A DNA stretch of 40,878 nucleotides from NCBI GenBank assembly GCA_035551475.1, contig DASZMX010000079.1, forward strand, positions 1 through 40,878, given 5' to 3'. The position numbers and the translations under genes are program-made. Source of the stretch: DASZMX01 sp035551475. GTDB lineage: Bacteria; Verrucomicrobiota; Verrucomicrobiia; Limisphaerales; Palsa-1400. Positions 23,491 to 33,900 of the stretch are shown here, piece after piece. The notes beneath the pieces are model-generated. The model saw only the letters and a program-made list of their open reading frames with translations, searched no databases and was not told where the DNA came from. Numbering within the stretch: the first letter of the stretch is position 1; each line of letters opens with the position of its first letter.

Positions 23491-26400
23491 TTAAGGCAGC
23501 TCGATCTGGAAGAAACGCTGCGGGCTGCCGGTTACGCCGTTCGTAAATGTGAAGTGGCCGTTGGAGTCAAACGAATTGGTGGCCAGACGCGTCCAACTGG
23601 ACAAAGGCAGGCCGATATTCGTGGTGGTGAGCACATAGTAGTTCCCCGACGACGGGCCGCCCGAACCGCTGAGCGTGAGCGTATTGCCATCAAAGGTGGG
23701 GCCATTGAAGGTCGGCGGCGCCGACCCGGCCTTGACGCTCAGCACGCCGGAAGAAGCCAGCAGCGAGGTGTCCCAGGCTTGCCCGGCGCCGGGCGTCGCA
23801 GGCGTGACGCTCGCGAACGAGCCGGAATAGCTGGCGGCCTTGAACAGTTTGAAGCTGCTCCCGGTCGTCAGCGGGCCGGAGATATTCACGAGGTTCAACA
23901 CCCCGCCGAAGGTGATGCTGGCGCGCGTCGTGATGACGTCGTTCGTGCTGTTCGCGCCGTCGAGGTCCATGTTGACCGTGCCTTGCAGCGTGACGGCATT
24001 AGTCACGGTCAGAGTCGCCACTGAGCTGAATCCAGGGGAGACAATGGAGCCGGAGCCGGCGATCAAGGAGCCGTTGACCGTGCCGCTGCCTTCGAGGGTT
24101 TGGCCGCTGGTGAGGGTCAGCGTGGCGTCGTCGCGCTCGCTGGCGCCAAGGGCGGCGCCCGCCGCGATGTTAATATTGGGGCTGGAGATCGAGCCGCTGC
24201 CTGTCAAGCGCAAGGCTCCGGTGTTGATCGTGGTGTCGCCGGAATAGGTGTCCACATTATTGAGGAACAGCGGTGAAGCGCCGTTCTTGATCAGGCCGCC
24301 GCTGCCGTTGATGGCGCCGGAGATGGTCATGCCCGTGCCGCCGACATTGAAGACGCAATTGCCCGTCAATTCCACCGGCCCGGCCAATTCCGGGTTGCCG
24401 CCGGTGCCGACATTGACTGTCGTCGTGCTGCCGTCGCCATTAAACACAAAGTTCTTGACCCATTGAATCGCGCCATTGGCAAACGAGAGCGTGCCGCCGG
24501 TTTCAACTGTGGCGGTGCGGGAAGGATCGCCCATGTTGGGCGTGAGCCCGGACCATTCCAGGATGCCGCCCTTGATATCGACATCGGCCAGGGCGCTGTC
24601 CACGGTGGCCAGTTGGGCGAAGCTGACTTGATTGCCGCCCACTTTCGTGATGCTGAAGGCATTGCCGCCGGTGCTGAGGCTGGCAGTGCCGCCGCCGTTA
24701 TTGATCTGCCACGTGGCAGAACCGCCCACGGAGGCGTCGCCGGCCAAGGTCAATTGACGAATCGCCTGGAATTGCGTGCCGCCATTGTTGACTAAGGCGC
24801 CGGTCCCAGCGACGCCCGCGCCGGTAATCGTGATCGGTTCGCCGCCGACGTTGTGGCTGTTAAGATCCAGCGTGGCGCCGGATTCGACGAAGGTGCCGCC
24901 GGCAGCCGAGCCCAGCGCAGTGTCCGCGCCGAGCTGCAACGTGCCGCCCTGCACATCCACCGTGCCGGTGAAGTCGTTGGCGGTGGCCAGCACGAGGGAG
25001 CTCGTGTTGGTTTTAACGATGCTGGCATTGCCGCTGATTTTGCCGGCGCCGCTGATCGTGAAGAAGTTGTTTGCGGAATTCACTTCGACCGTGGTCGGGA
25101 ACACACTGACGCCCGCCGGAATGTTAAGCGTGGTCACGACCCCCGGGGTGTCGTCGAGCAACGCGTTGTCGCCCGCCAGGAAACTCGAGACCGCCGAATT
25201 CTGGAGGTTGCGCCAATTGAGCGTGAGCGCGTCCCAAGTGGTGTCCGAGGTGGAGTTCCACGCCAGATTGGCTCCTGACGAACCGGTGACATCGAGATAC
25301 ACCGCGCCGGGCGTGGAGGTGTCCAGCGTCGTGGTGAAATGCGTTCCGGCAATGCTGGCGTTCAAGTTGCCCGACAGCGTTCCTGTATAGTTGAACAACA
25401 AATAGCTGGCGCCCGGTTGCGGCGTGCCGCCGATGTTCACGCGAATCTGATTATTGTTGAACGCCAGGTTGCCAAACACGGCCACCGAATCATTGGCGAT
25501 GGGATTGGAAGGATCGGTGGCGCTCAAGTCGAACGCCAGGGAGGCGCCCGAGGACAAGCTTAAGCCGTTGCTGGCCGTGAACACGCCGGGGCCGCCAATC
25601 GGGCCGGGATTCAATTGCCCGCCGACTGTCACGTGACCCGCGACCGAACCGCTGCCGGCCAGAACGGTGTTCGCAGCCGTCGTGATGGCGCCCGCGCCGG
25701 AAGAAGATCCGTTGATCACCAGCGTGCCCGCATTCAACGCCGTCGGTCCGCTGTAGGAATTCGCGCCGGACAAAGTCAGGGAGCCCGAGCCGTTCTGGGT
25801 GATGGCGCCGCTGCCGGAAATGGCGGCGCTCAAGGCGAGATCGCCCGTGCTGTCGGACACCAGCGTGCCGTTGTCGGCAATGGTCAACGCGAGCAAGGCG
25901 CCGTTGGTGTCGTTATTGCCCAACTGCAGCGTGCCGCCGGAGATGGTCACGCTGCCATAGGTGTCGGCGCCGGTGTGATCAAGAATCAATGTGTTGCCGC
26001 CTTTTTTCGTCAGCGACGAAGCGCCGGCGATATTGCCAAAGGAGTCAAAGATATAAGGCGCCAGCGTGTTGCTGACAGTGACGGTGCCGGGGGAGAGCGA
26101 TTCGTGCAGGTCCACCGTCGTTTGCGCGGAGCTGTCGTCGAAGAGAACGGCCGCGCCCGGGAAAAAGTTGGTGGCGTGGTTCTGCGAGGAAAAGTTGAAC
26201 GTGCCGGAATCCCAAGAGGCGCCTTGCACGCCGGTCCAGTGCAGGGACAAATCCACCACCGGGCCCGCCGTGAGTTTGAGGGCGAGCGTGCCGCCGTTGG
26301 TGACAATGGTTCCAACGTAACTCGGGCTGGCCGAAGGGAAGGAGCCCAGCGTGAAAACGCCCGCGTTGCCCGAGGAGAATGCGATCAGGTTAAAGGTCGC

Positions 26401-27822
26401 CGGATACGCTGAGATGGGAGCGACGCTCGTGATGTTGATCGTGTTGCCCGCGCCGCCGAGGGCGAGGTTGCTGCACACAATTGCGGAGCCGGCGTTGGAA
26501 GCGGGCAGGTTCAAAGTCGAATCGCTGGTGGACAAAACCTTGATGGGAGCGGCCAGGGTGCCGGCCGTGTTGCTGACCGTCAGCGAACCGCCCGCAGTCA
26601 AGTTGATGGAGCTGACGCCGCCGCCCGCCACGATCGTGTTGGCGAGCACGGAGCCGCCGGCAATGTTCAAGGCGCCGGTGGCGATGCCGCTGGTGGCATT
26701 CGTGCGGGCCAGGCGCATCGTGGTATTGACAACCAAAGTCGCCGCCGCAGTGTTGCTGTTAATGTTAAGGATGCCCGTGACATTGCCGCTCGCGCCAGTG
26801 GCCACCTGATACCCGATTTCCAAAGTATTCACATCCATGACGCCGGCGCCGATGGTGAACGTGCCCGCAGAGGTGCCCAGGCTGGGGCCGGGATTGCCGC
26901 GCGCAATGTAGGCGGTGTCAATCAATAAATCCGAGGAGCCCGCCGACAAATCGACGATGCCCACCGTGTTATTGCCGCTGCTGGCAAAGCTGTTGTCGCC
27001 GCAGGTCACCATGCTGACGCGGCTGGAGCCATCCGTGTTGCGCAGGAAAAACGTCGGCGAAGTGAAGATCGTGTTGAAATTGACCGTGCCATTGCCCTTT
27101 TGTCCGCCCAACCGAAGGCTGTCGGCATAAAGCTCGGTGTGCTGCCCCAGCGTCAGGAAGGAGAGCGTCCCGCCGTTGGCATTCTGGCCGGCGTCCTGCA
27201 CCATCAATTGCGGGGCGCTGCCGTTGAGCAAAATCAAATTGGTTTTGGCCAGATACAAGGCGCCGGTGGGGCGGTTGACGGCGTTGCCCGCCGTGGCTTG
27301 GCCGATCAGCAGGTGGCCGCATGTGGCGACGAGAGTGTCCAAGCCGGAGAGATCCAAAACCGCGATATGCGAACCGGCGGCGGAATTGCCCTGGCGCACG
27401 ACAAAATCGCCGGAGCCATTGAGCGTCAACGTGGAGGCGCCCGTGATCGCCACCTGCGTAAAAGTGGAAGCGGTGGTGGCGGCGGTGGTGCTGCCGACAT
27501 ACAGGATATTTCCCGTGCCGCTGTCGCGCACCTGCAAGTTGAGGCCGTCGGCGATGGCAATCGTGTGGGTTTGAAGATTGTCCTGGCCGAACGTCAGGGA
27601 ATTAATGGTGAAAGGCTGATCCATCGTGGAAGTCGAGCCGGCGCCAACATCCAAAAAAGAAACGTCATCGGTGGGTTGGGGAATGGCCAGCGTGCTCCAA
27701 TTGGCGCCTACGGACCAATTGCCGCCGGTGGCGTTCCAAACGTCGGCCGCGCGCACTGCGGGAATGGCGAGGACAGCGGCACAAGTGAGCACATGCCGGA
27801 ATGATGGTCGGATCATTTTCAT
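23491..27822 (-). CDS. Large secreted protein with autotransporter-associated (PATR) beta-strand repeats
   Basis: A 1443-residue protein with a signal peptide (HVLTCAAVLAIPAVRA, cleavage about residue 25). It begins with the family's ADVWNATGGNWSVGANWS module. PATR-type repeats are visible: LTKKGGNTLILDHTGADTYG (about 605-650), ITQNGSGSLTLSGANSYSGP (about 670-705), IVKTNTSSLVLATANDFTGT (about 930-975) and LIKNGASPLFLNNVDTYSGD (about 1177-1210). Each is followed by a [V/T]..GTL[Q/V]L strand, with further GSGS(I/V)..P..N spacers. The whole is probably a long beta-helix. No autotransporter beta-barrel was seen. The C-terminus is a shared module with SSWTRLATNSFDSNGHFTF and RFFQIELP. Probably extracellular or surface; function unknown. 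It ends at a strong terminator. Confidence 0.88.
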   Translation of the reverse strand: MKMIRPSFRHVLTCAAVLAIPAVRAADVWNATGGNWSVGANWSTLAIPQPTDDVSFLDVGAGSTSTMDQPFTINSLTFGQDNLQTHTIAIADGLNLQVRDSGTGNILYVGSTTAATTASTFTQVAITGASTLTLNGSGDFVVRQGNSAAGSHIAVLDLSGLDTLVATCGHLLIGQATAGNAVNRPTGALYLAKTNLILLNGSAPQLMVQDAGQNANGGTLSFLTLGQHTELYADSLRLGGQKGNGTVNFNTIFTSPTFFLRNTDGSSRVSMVTCGDNSFASSGNNTVGIVDLSAGSSDLLIDTAYIARGNPGPSLGTSAGTFTIGAGVMDVNTLEIGYQVATGASGNVTGILNINSNTAAATLVVNTTMRLARTNATSGIATGALNIAGGSVLANTIVAGGGVSSINLTAGGSLTVSNTAGTLAAPIKVLSTSDSTLNLPASNAGSAIVCSNLALGGAGNTINITSVAPISAYPATFNLIAFSSGNAGVFTLGSFPSASPSYVGTIVTNGGTLALKLTAGPVVDLSLHWTGVQGASWDSGTFNFSSQNHATNFFPGAAVLFDDSSAQTTVDLHESLSPGTVTVSNTLAPYIFDSFGNIAGASSLTKKGGNTLILDHTGADTYGSVTISGGTLQLGNNDTNGALLALTIADNGTLVSDSTGDLALSAAISGSGAITQNGSGSLTLSGANSYSGPTALNAGTLVINGSSSGAGAITTAANTVLAGSGSVAGHVTVGGQLNPGPIGGPGVFTASNGLSLSSGASLAFDLSATDPSNPIANDSVAVFGNLAFNNNQIRVNIGGTPQPGASYLLFNYTGTLSGNLNASIAGTHFTTTLDTSTPGAVYLDVTGSSGANLAWNSTSDTTWDALTLNWRNLQNSAVSSFLAGDNALLDDTPGVVTTLNIPAGVSVFPTTVEVNSANNFFTISGAGKISGNASIVKTNTSSLVLATANDFTGTVDVQGGTLQLGADTALGSAAGGTFVESGATLDLNSHNVGGEPITITGAGVAGTGALVNNGGTQFQAIRQLTLAGDASVGGSATWQINNGGGTASLSTGGNAFSITKVGGNQVSFAQLATVDSALADVDIKGGILEWSGLTPNMGDPSRTATVETGGTLSFANGAIQWVKNFVFNGDGSTTTVNVGTGGNPELAGPVELTGNCVFNVGGTGMTISGAINGSGGLIKNGASPLFLNNVDTYSGDTTINTGALRLTGSGSISSPNINIAAGAALGASERDDATLTLTSGQTLEGSGTVNGSLIAGSGSIVSPGFSSVATLTVTNAVTLQGTVNMDLDGANSTNDVITTRASITFGGVLNLVNISGPLTTGSSFKLFKAASYSGSFASVTPATPGAGQAWDTSLLASSGVLSVKAGSAPPTFNGPTFDGNTLTLSGSGGPSSGNYYVLTTTNIGLPLSSWTRLATNSFDSNGHFTFTNGVTGSPQRFFQIELP

Positions 27823-27920
27823 AAATGTAATGGGATTTCGCCGCCAGCTTGAACGAATCGATCCGGGGCGACATCACTCTTTTGAGCGAGATGAATCGTC
27901 CGGTGGATTTGCAAAGTGAT

Positions 27921-27948
27921 TTGCAATTGCGAGGGATCGCCCTACAAT
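27921..27948 (+). promoter_or_regulatory. Candidate promoter for the glycine-rich giant protein
   Basis: TTGCAA (27921-27926), a 16-nt spacer and TACAAT (27943-27948). A transcript would start near 27955 and the ATG at 27990 follows about 35 nt later. This supports 27990 over the upstream in-frame ATG at 27849. The 27823-27989 region separates two divergent giant genes; no clear promoter was found for the minus-strand one. Confidence 0.5.
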
Positions 27949-27989
27949 CGCCCTCGGACAAACCAAAAAATCTCCAAACTTCCAATTGT

Positions 27990-30900
27990 ATGCGCCACGT
28001 TAAAGAAGGTTTTCTTTGCAGCCTGGCAGTTTTCCTGGGAGCCGCTTTTCTGCCCGACGCGACGCGAGCGGATGTTTTCACGGAAGATATTTCGATCGGC
28101 GCCCTCAACACGAGCTACGAAGGCCACGCGATTGTGGTCAGCAACGCCACGCTGACGGTGGATGGAGCGCATCATTTCGCCAGCCTGCTCGTCGGCGACA
28201 ACGGCCGTGTCACGCATACTTTTTACAGCAATGGCGCGCCGGCAATTTCCATTCCTGTCACCAATGAATCGTTGATCTTGACGAGCGCCGCCTCCGCCGC
28301 GTTGGCAAACGCCGATGTCCTCACCAACACGATCGTGGTCACCAGCGTCGATGGCTCCGTGTTTTACACGAACGACGTGGATTACTCCGTCCAAGTGGCC
28401 GGCGGCAACGTGGCGCAGCTTCAGCTCACCACCAATTCCGCCATCGCTGACGGCGCCACGGTCGAGGTCAGTTACACCTATCAATTCACGCCGAGCCCAG
28501 GCCTTAACCTTTCCTTCGCCGGCGACGTGCGGGTCAGCCCGGGCGGCAGCATCGACGCGGATGGAATCGGTTATGGACCCGACAGCGGGCCGGGAGCCGG
28601 AGCGCATTCGAGCCTGACGTACTTCGATGGCTCGGGGGCCGGCCACGGCGGCTATGGCGGCAACAGCTCCAGCAATGCGCCCGGCGGAGGCAGTTACGAC
28701 GCATGGATCCAACCCGCGACGCCCGGCAGCGGCGGCGGTTCCAGTTACGCCGGGGCGGGCGGCGCGGGCGGCGGCTTCATTCAGATTTCCGCGCTCGGCA
28801 ACGTGGTGATGGACGGATCAATTTCCGCCCGCGGCGGCGATGCCGAGGCCAGCCGCGCCGGCGGCGGGGCCGGAGGAAGCATCTCCATTCAAGCGGCCTC
28901 TTTTAGCGGGTCGGGCGCCCTCAACGCCGATGGCGGCGCGGGCGATCCCGCGCATGGCGGCGGCGGCGGCGGCGGACGCATTCTCCTGCAATGCGCCACC
29001 AACAGTTTTGCCGGCGCGATCACCGCCTATGGCGGAATAGGCTGGGCCAATGGCGGCGCCGGCACGATCTACGCCCAAGTCAGCGGGCAAAACGGAGCGC
29101 TGCAAATCGACAACGGCGGCCTCGTCACAACTAACACGCCCCTCGCGCTCACAAATACTCCCGACGTTTTTATAACGGGCGGCGCGAACGTCGCCGGCTC
29201 TGCCTCTTGGAATGCCGGGAACCTGACCATTTCCTCCAACAGCGGATTGTTTGCCCCCGCGCAAACCCTGTTTGTTTTAACTGCCACCAATCTGACGATC
29301 CAAGCCGGCGCCATCGTTTCAGCCAACCACGCCGGCTCTCCTCCCAACTCAGGCGTGGGCGCGGGGCATTCGTACGCGCTTTCTCCAAGTTATCCTTGCG
29401 GCGGCGGCGCGTACGGCGGCGCCGGGGCGGCGGGGTCGATTACTAATGCCACGGGCGGGGCGCCTTACGGCTTGCAATCCTCGCCCAGCGCGTTGGGCAG
29501 CGGCGGCGGCCATTTATTGCCAAATTCGATCGGCGGCAGCGGCGGGGGAGCGATTAAGTTGACAGCCATCAGTTTGGTCGTGGACGGATCTATTTCGGCG
29601 GACGGCGGGAACGGCTCCGGCACGGGCGGCGGCGGCGGCGCCGGCGGGTCGCTTTGGATTACGGCCACGAACATTTTGGGCCGCGGCTCTTTTTCCGCCG
29701 ACGGCGGAGCGGGCGCGGGAACTGCCGGCGGCGGGGGCGGCGGCGGTCGCATCGCCATTTTTGCCGGCGCGACCAGCTTCCACGGCAAGATCGATGCCCG
29801 CGGCGGCGGCGGCGCCAATTGGGGCGGAGCAGGCACAATCCTCCTGCAAACCACCGGCTTTAATCCGACGAACCAATTGACGCTGGACAACGGCGGGAAC
29901 CGCGGCGGCATGACGTTGCTCCAGACGTCGCCGTTGACAGATGTGCTCGTCACTAACGGCGCCGTGGGCGCGCCGCAGAACGGTTCCACGTTTCGAAACC
30001 TGGTGATTCGCAGCAATTCCTTCCTGGGATTGGGCGCAGGCGCGGTGGGCAGCCTCAATCTTCAATGCAACGGCTCCGTCACCATCGACCAGGGCGGCGG
30101 CATCGTCGCCGACGCCGTCAGCAGCGCCTATTTCGGCGGATTCGGCGCGGGAGGATTTTCCACCTCATTCCCCTACCCAGGCTCGGGTGGAGGCAACGCC
30201 GGGCCAGGCGGAAATTCAGTCTCGAATATTGTGATTGGAGGCGCCGTGGTTTATTCTCCCACCCAGGGATATTCCGGCGCGGGTCTTCCGGGAGGCGGCT
30301 ATTCTCCTTATTCCGTGGGCGGCGTGGGCGGCGGCGTGCTTCAGTTGACGGTGCAACAGGCGCTAGTCAACAATGGAATCATCTCGGCCAATGGCGGCGC
30401 GGGGACAGGATCCGGCGGCGGGGGCGGCGCCGGCGGCAGTTTGAATCTCACTGCCGTGACCATCAGCGGTTCAGGCGCCATGAGCGCCAACGGCGGCAGC
30501 GGCGCCGGCAATATCGGCGGCGGGGGCGGCGGCGGCGCGGTGCTGCTGGCCTTCAATTCCAACAGCTTCAACGGGACCATTTCGGCCTACGGCGGCGGCG
30601 GGGCGAATTCCGGCGGAGCAGGATTCATCGAGTTTAAAACCAACCAGACCGGCGGGATAAAACTTATAATTGACAATAACGGCGCGGCCGCGCCTCCATC
30701 GCCTTTGAACATCACCGGCATCCAGGTTGATTTGACCCTCCGCCATGGCGCCGCGGCGTATTTGTCGGCCGGCGCCAGCTATGGGAACGTGACGCTCTCC
30801 TCCAACGCTTCTTTGATCCTTTCCAATGCCGCCACGGCCATTACTTTGACCATCAACCGCAACCTCGTGGTGCAATCCAACGCCTTCATCACTTCGGACG

Positions 30901-33900
30901 GCTTCGGTTACAGCTCAGCCGCAGGCCCGAGCCCCGGCCGACCCGGCACGTTGGCGAGTTTGTATCCGTGCGGCGGCGGCGCCCACGGCGGTTACGGCGG
31001 GGCCGGAAATCCGGGCGCGACGCCGGGTGGATCGGCCTACGACAATTTTCTCGCCCCCACGCAGGCGGGAAGCGGCGGCGGCTCCTACACCACTTTCTCG
31101 ATCGGAGGATACGGCGGCGGGGCGGTTAGACTCAACGTCACGGGTAATTTCCAACTGGACGGTTCTCTCAGCGCCAACGGCGCGGGCGGCTTGGGAATTG
31201 GCGGGGGCGGCGGCGGGGGCGGCAGTATTAATATCGCCACCGGCGGTTTCTCCGGGGCCGGCTCGCTTTCTGCCAATGGCGGCAACGGCGTGTCAGGTAT
31301 AGGCGGGGGCGGCGGCGGCGGATGCATTGCCATCAGTTTCACGAGCAATTCTTTTGCTGGCGCGATTTCGGCTGCGGGAGGCAGCGGCGCCAACTGGGGC
31401 GGACCGGGAGCCATTTATTTTCACACGAATCTCACGGGGAAAGCGTTGCTGGTGCTGGACAATGGCGGGCATGTGGGGCCCAGCACGCCGTTGCCGCTCG
31501 GCGGACAATACAGCCTCACCCTGCGCAATGGCGCCGCCGCTTCGCTGGACAGTGGCACCTCCGTCATCCTCGGCAACCTTTTGATCCAGTCCAATGGATG
31601 GCTTCATCCCGGTCGATCCGAAAATATCGCGGTCCTCAATTGCGCCACCGCCACAATTCAAGCGGGCGGCGGCGTGGGCGCCGATGGCTATGGGGCGGCG
31701 CCGGGCGCGGGAAACGGCGCCGGGCGCTCCGCGTCGGACTCGCGCTTTTTTTCATGCAGCGGCGGCAGTTATGGTGGTTTCGGAGCGGCGGGCTCCTCTA
31801 ATGTGCTGGGTGGAGGCGCGTATGGCTCCTCGTCCAATCCATCGGGCCCCGGAAGCGGCGGCGGCGGCTATACGCCTTATTCCAGTGGCGGCAGCGGCGG
31901 CGGCGGTCTGACTTTCCAAATCACGGGCCTGTTGCAAGTGGACGGCGCGATTTCCGCCAATGGCTCGGACGGGTCCGGCTCGGGCGGCGGCGGCGGCTCG
32001 GGCGGATCGATTCTGTTGACAGTTGGGGGACTGGCGGGCTCCGGCTCCATTTCGGCCAACGGCGGCAGCGGCGCCGCGCATGGGGGCGGCGGCGGCGGCG
32101 GCCGCATTGCGGCGAATTTCACTTCCAATGCGTTTGCGGGCCATTTCTCGGCCTACGGCGGAGGCGGGGCGAATTGGGGTGGCGCAGGCACGATTTATTC
32201 CAAAACGAATTCCCAGGCATTCGCGCAATTGAACATCGATAACGGCGGAAATTCCGGGACCAACACGATGTTCGATAATCAGACCATGGACATCGTGGTG
32301 CAGGGAAACGCCGTGGCCGTGGCGCCGGTTTCCAGCGCCACTTTTCGGACATTGCGTGTGCGCACCAATAGCGCGTTAGTTTCTCAGCCGTTCACGGTGG
32401 AGACGTCGATCGTCAGTCTGGGAGACTTTACCGTCGAGGCCGGCGGGCTTTTATCGGCCGACAGCCGCGGCTATGGGACGGAAAGCGGGCCTGGAGCCGG
32501 CAAACACATCGCAGGTTTCACGGGCGGCGGAGGGTATGGAGGTTATGGCGGCGGCAGCGTGTTTGACGGCGGGGTTTATGGAGCCGCGAATCTGCCGAAC
32601 GACGTGGGCAGCGGCGGAGTGCGCAGCCCCACCGGCGCCGGAGCCAGCGGGGGCGGAGGATGGCGCATCACTGTCAATTATCCGGCGACGCTGACCTTGA
32701 ACGGGGCCATCACCGCCAACGGCGGCGCTTCCGATTTCGGCGGCGGCGGCGCGGGCGGCGGAATCCAAATCAACGCGCCTGTATTCACAGGTTCCGGCCT
32801 GATCGCGGCGATTGGCGGGACCAGTGGCGCGGGCGGCGGGGGCGGCGGCGGACGCATCGCGGTGTACTGCATCTCCAACCGGTTCACGGGCCAATACACC
32901 GCCACCGGCGGCGATGGGGTCCTCGCCGGCGGAGCGGGCACGGTGGCGCTCGGCTCGTTTTTTCAGCAGGGCCAGGTTGATAAACTGTTTATTGACAACG
33001 CCGGCCTGATGGGCGCGCCCACCCTGCTGAATGCGACCAATGCCAATTATAATCTGATGAGCCTGACGCTCAGCGGCGGCGCGGTGGTGGAGCCTCTCAT
33101 GCCATTGCCTCTTCTCAGCAATTTGGTGATCAATCCCGGCGCCATGTTGGCCAGCTTGGCGCCGACTTCCACGCTCACTGTGACGGTCTTGCGCACGGCG
33201 TCGATCGCCGCGGGCGGGTCGATTTCCGCGGATGCGGCTGGTTTTCCGCAGACGAACGGGCCGGGCTTGGGCCTGTCGGGCGCAGGAGAAGGCTCAGGCG
33301 GCGGATACGGCGGCATCGGCGGAGCGACGCATGGCGGCGTGGCGGGCGGGACGAATTATGGCTCCGCCACGCAGCCGGCCGATTTTGGCAGCGGCGGCGG
33401 CGCCGGGTCCGGCGGCGCGGCTGGCGGATCGGAAGGGGGCGGCGCGATTCGTCTCATGGTGGGCGGAACACTCGATCTGGAAGGCAGCCTCACCGCCGAG
33501 GGAGGCGCGGCGTTGCAGGATAACGCGGGCGGCGGGTCGGGCGGCAGCCTTTGGCTTTCGGCCAACGCCCTCACTGGCGCTGGCAGCATCACCGCCAACG
33601 GCGCGCCGGGGGAATTTCACGGCGGCGGCGGCGCAGGCGGCCGCATCGCCCTCTATATTCCTTCCAATTCCTGGACGGGTTTGATCACCGCCAACGGCGC
33701 CGGACTGGGGCAGTCCGGCTCCGTCAATTTCTCCACGAACGCCGAGAATTTCGCGGTCATCGGCCAAAGCCCTGCTGGCACAAGCAGCGCGGCCGTCAGC
33801 GCCGTGGATCTCACTTTCAATGAAATGGTTGATCCAAACGATGCCGCCCATTGGACAATCTCGTTGACTGGGCCAGCCGGCGCCGTGACCGGGTTGGCCG

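Noticed and set aside
29465..30058. Proline-rich minus-strand ORFs opposite the glycine-rich giant gene
   Set aside because: Complement of GGC (Gly) codons reads as GCC/CCG/CGC (Ala, Pro, Arg); this is an artefact of the repeat composition.
28510..33740. CRISPR or satellite interpretation of the repeated region
   Set aside because: The repeats are about 780 bp, protein-coding and in frame, with no short direct repeats and spacers.
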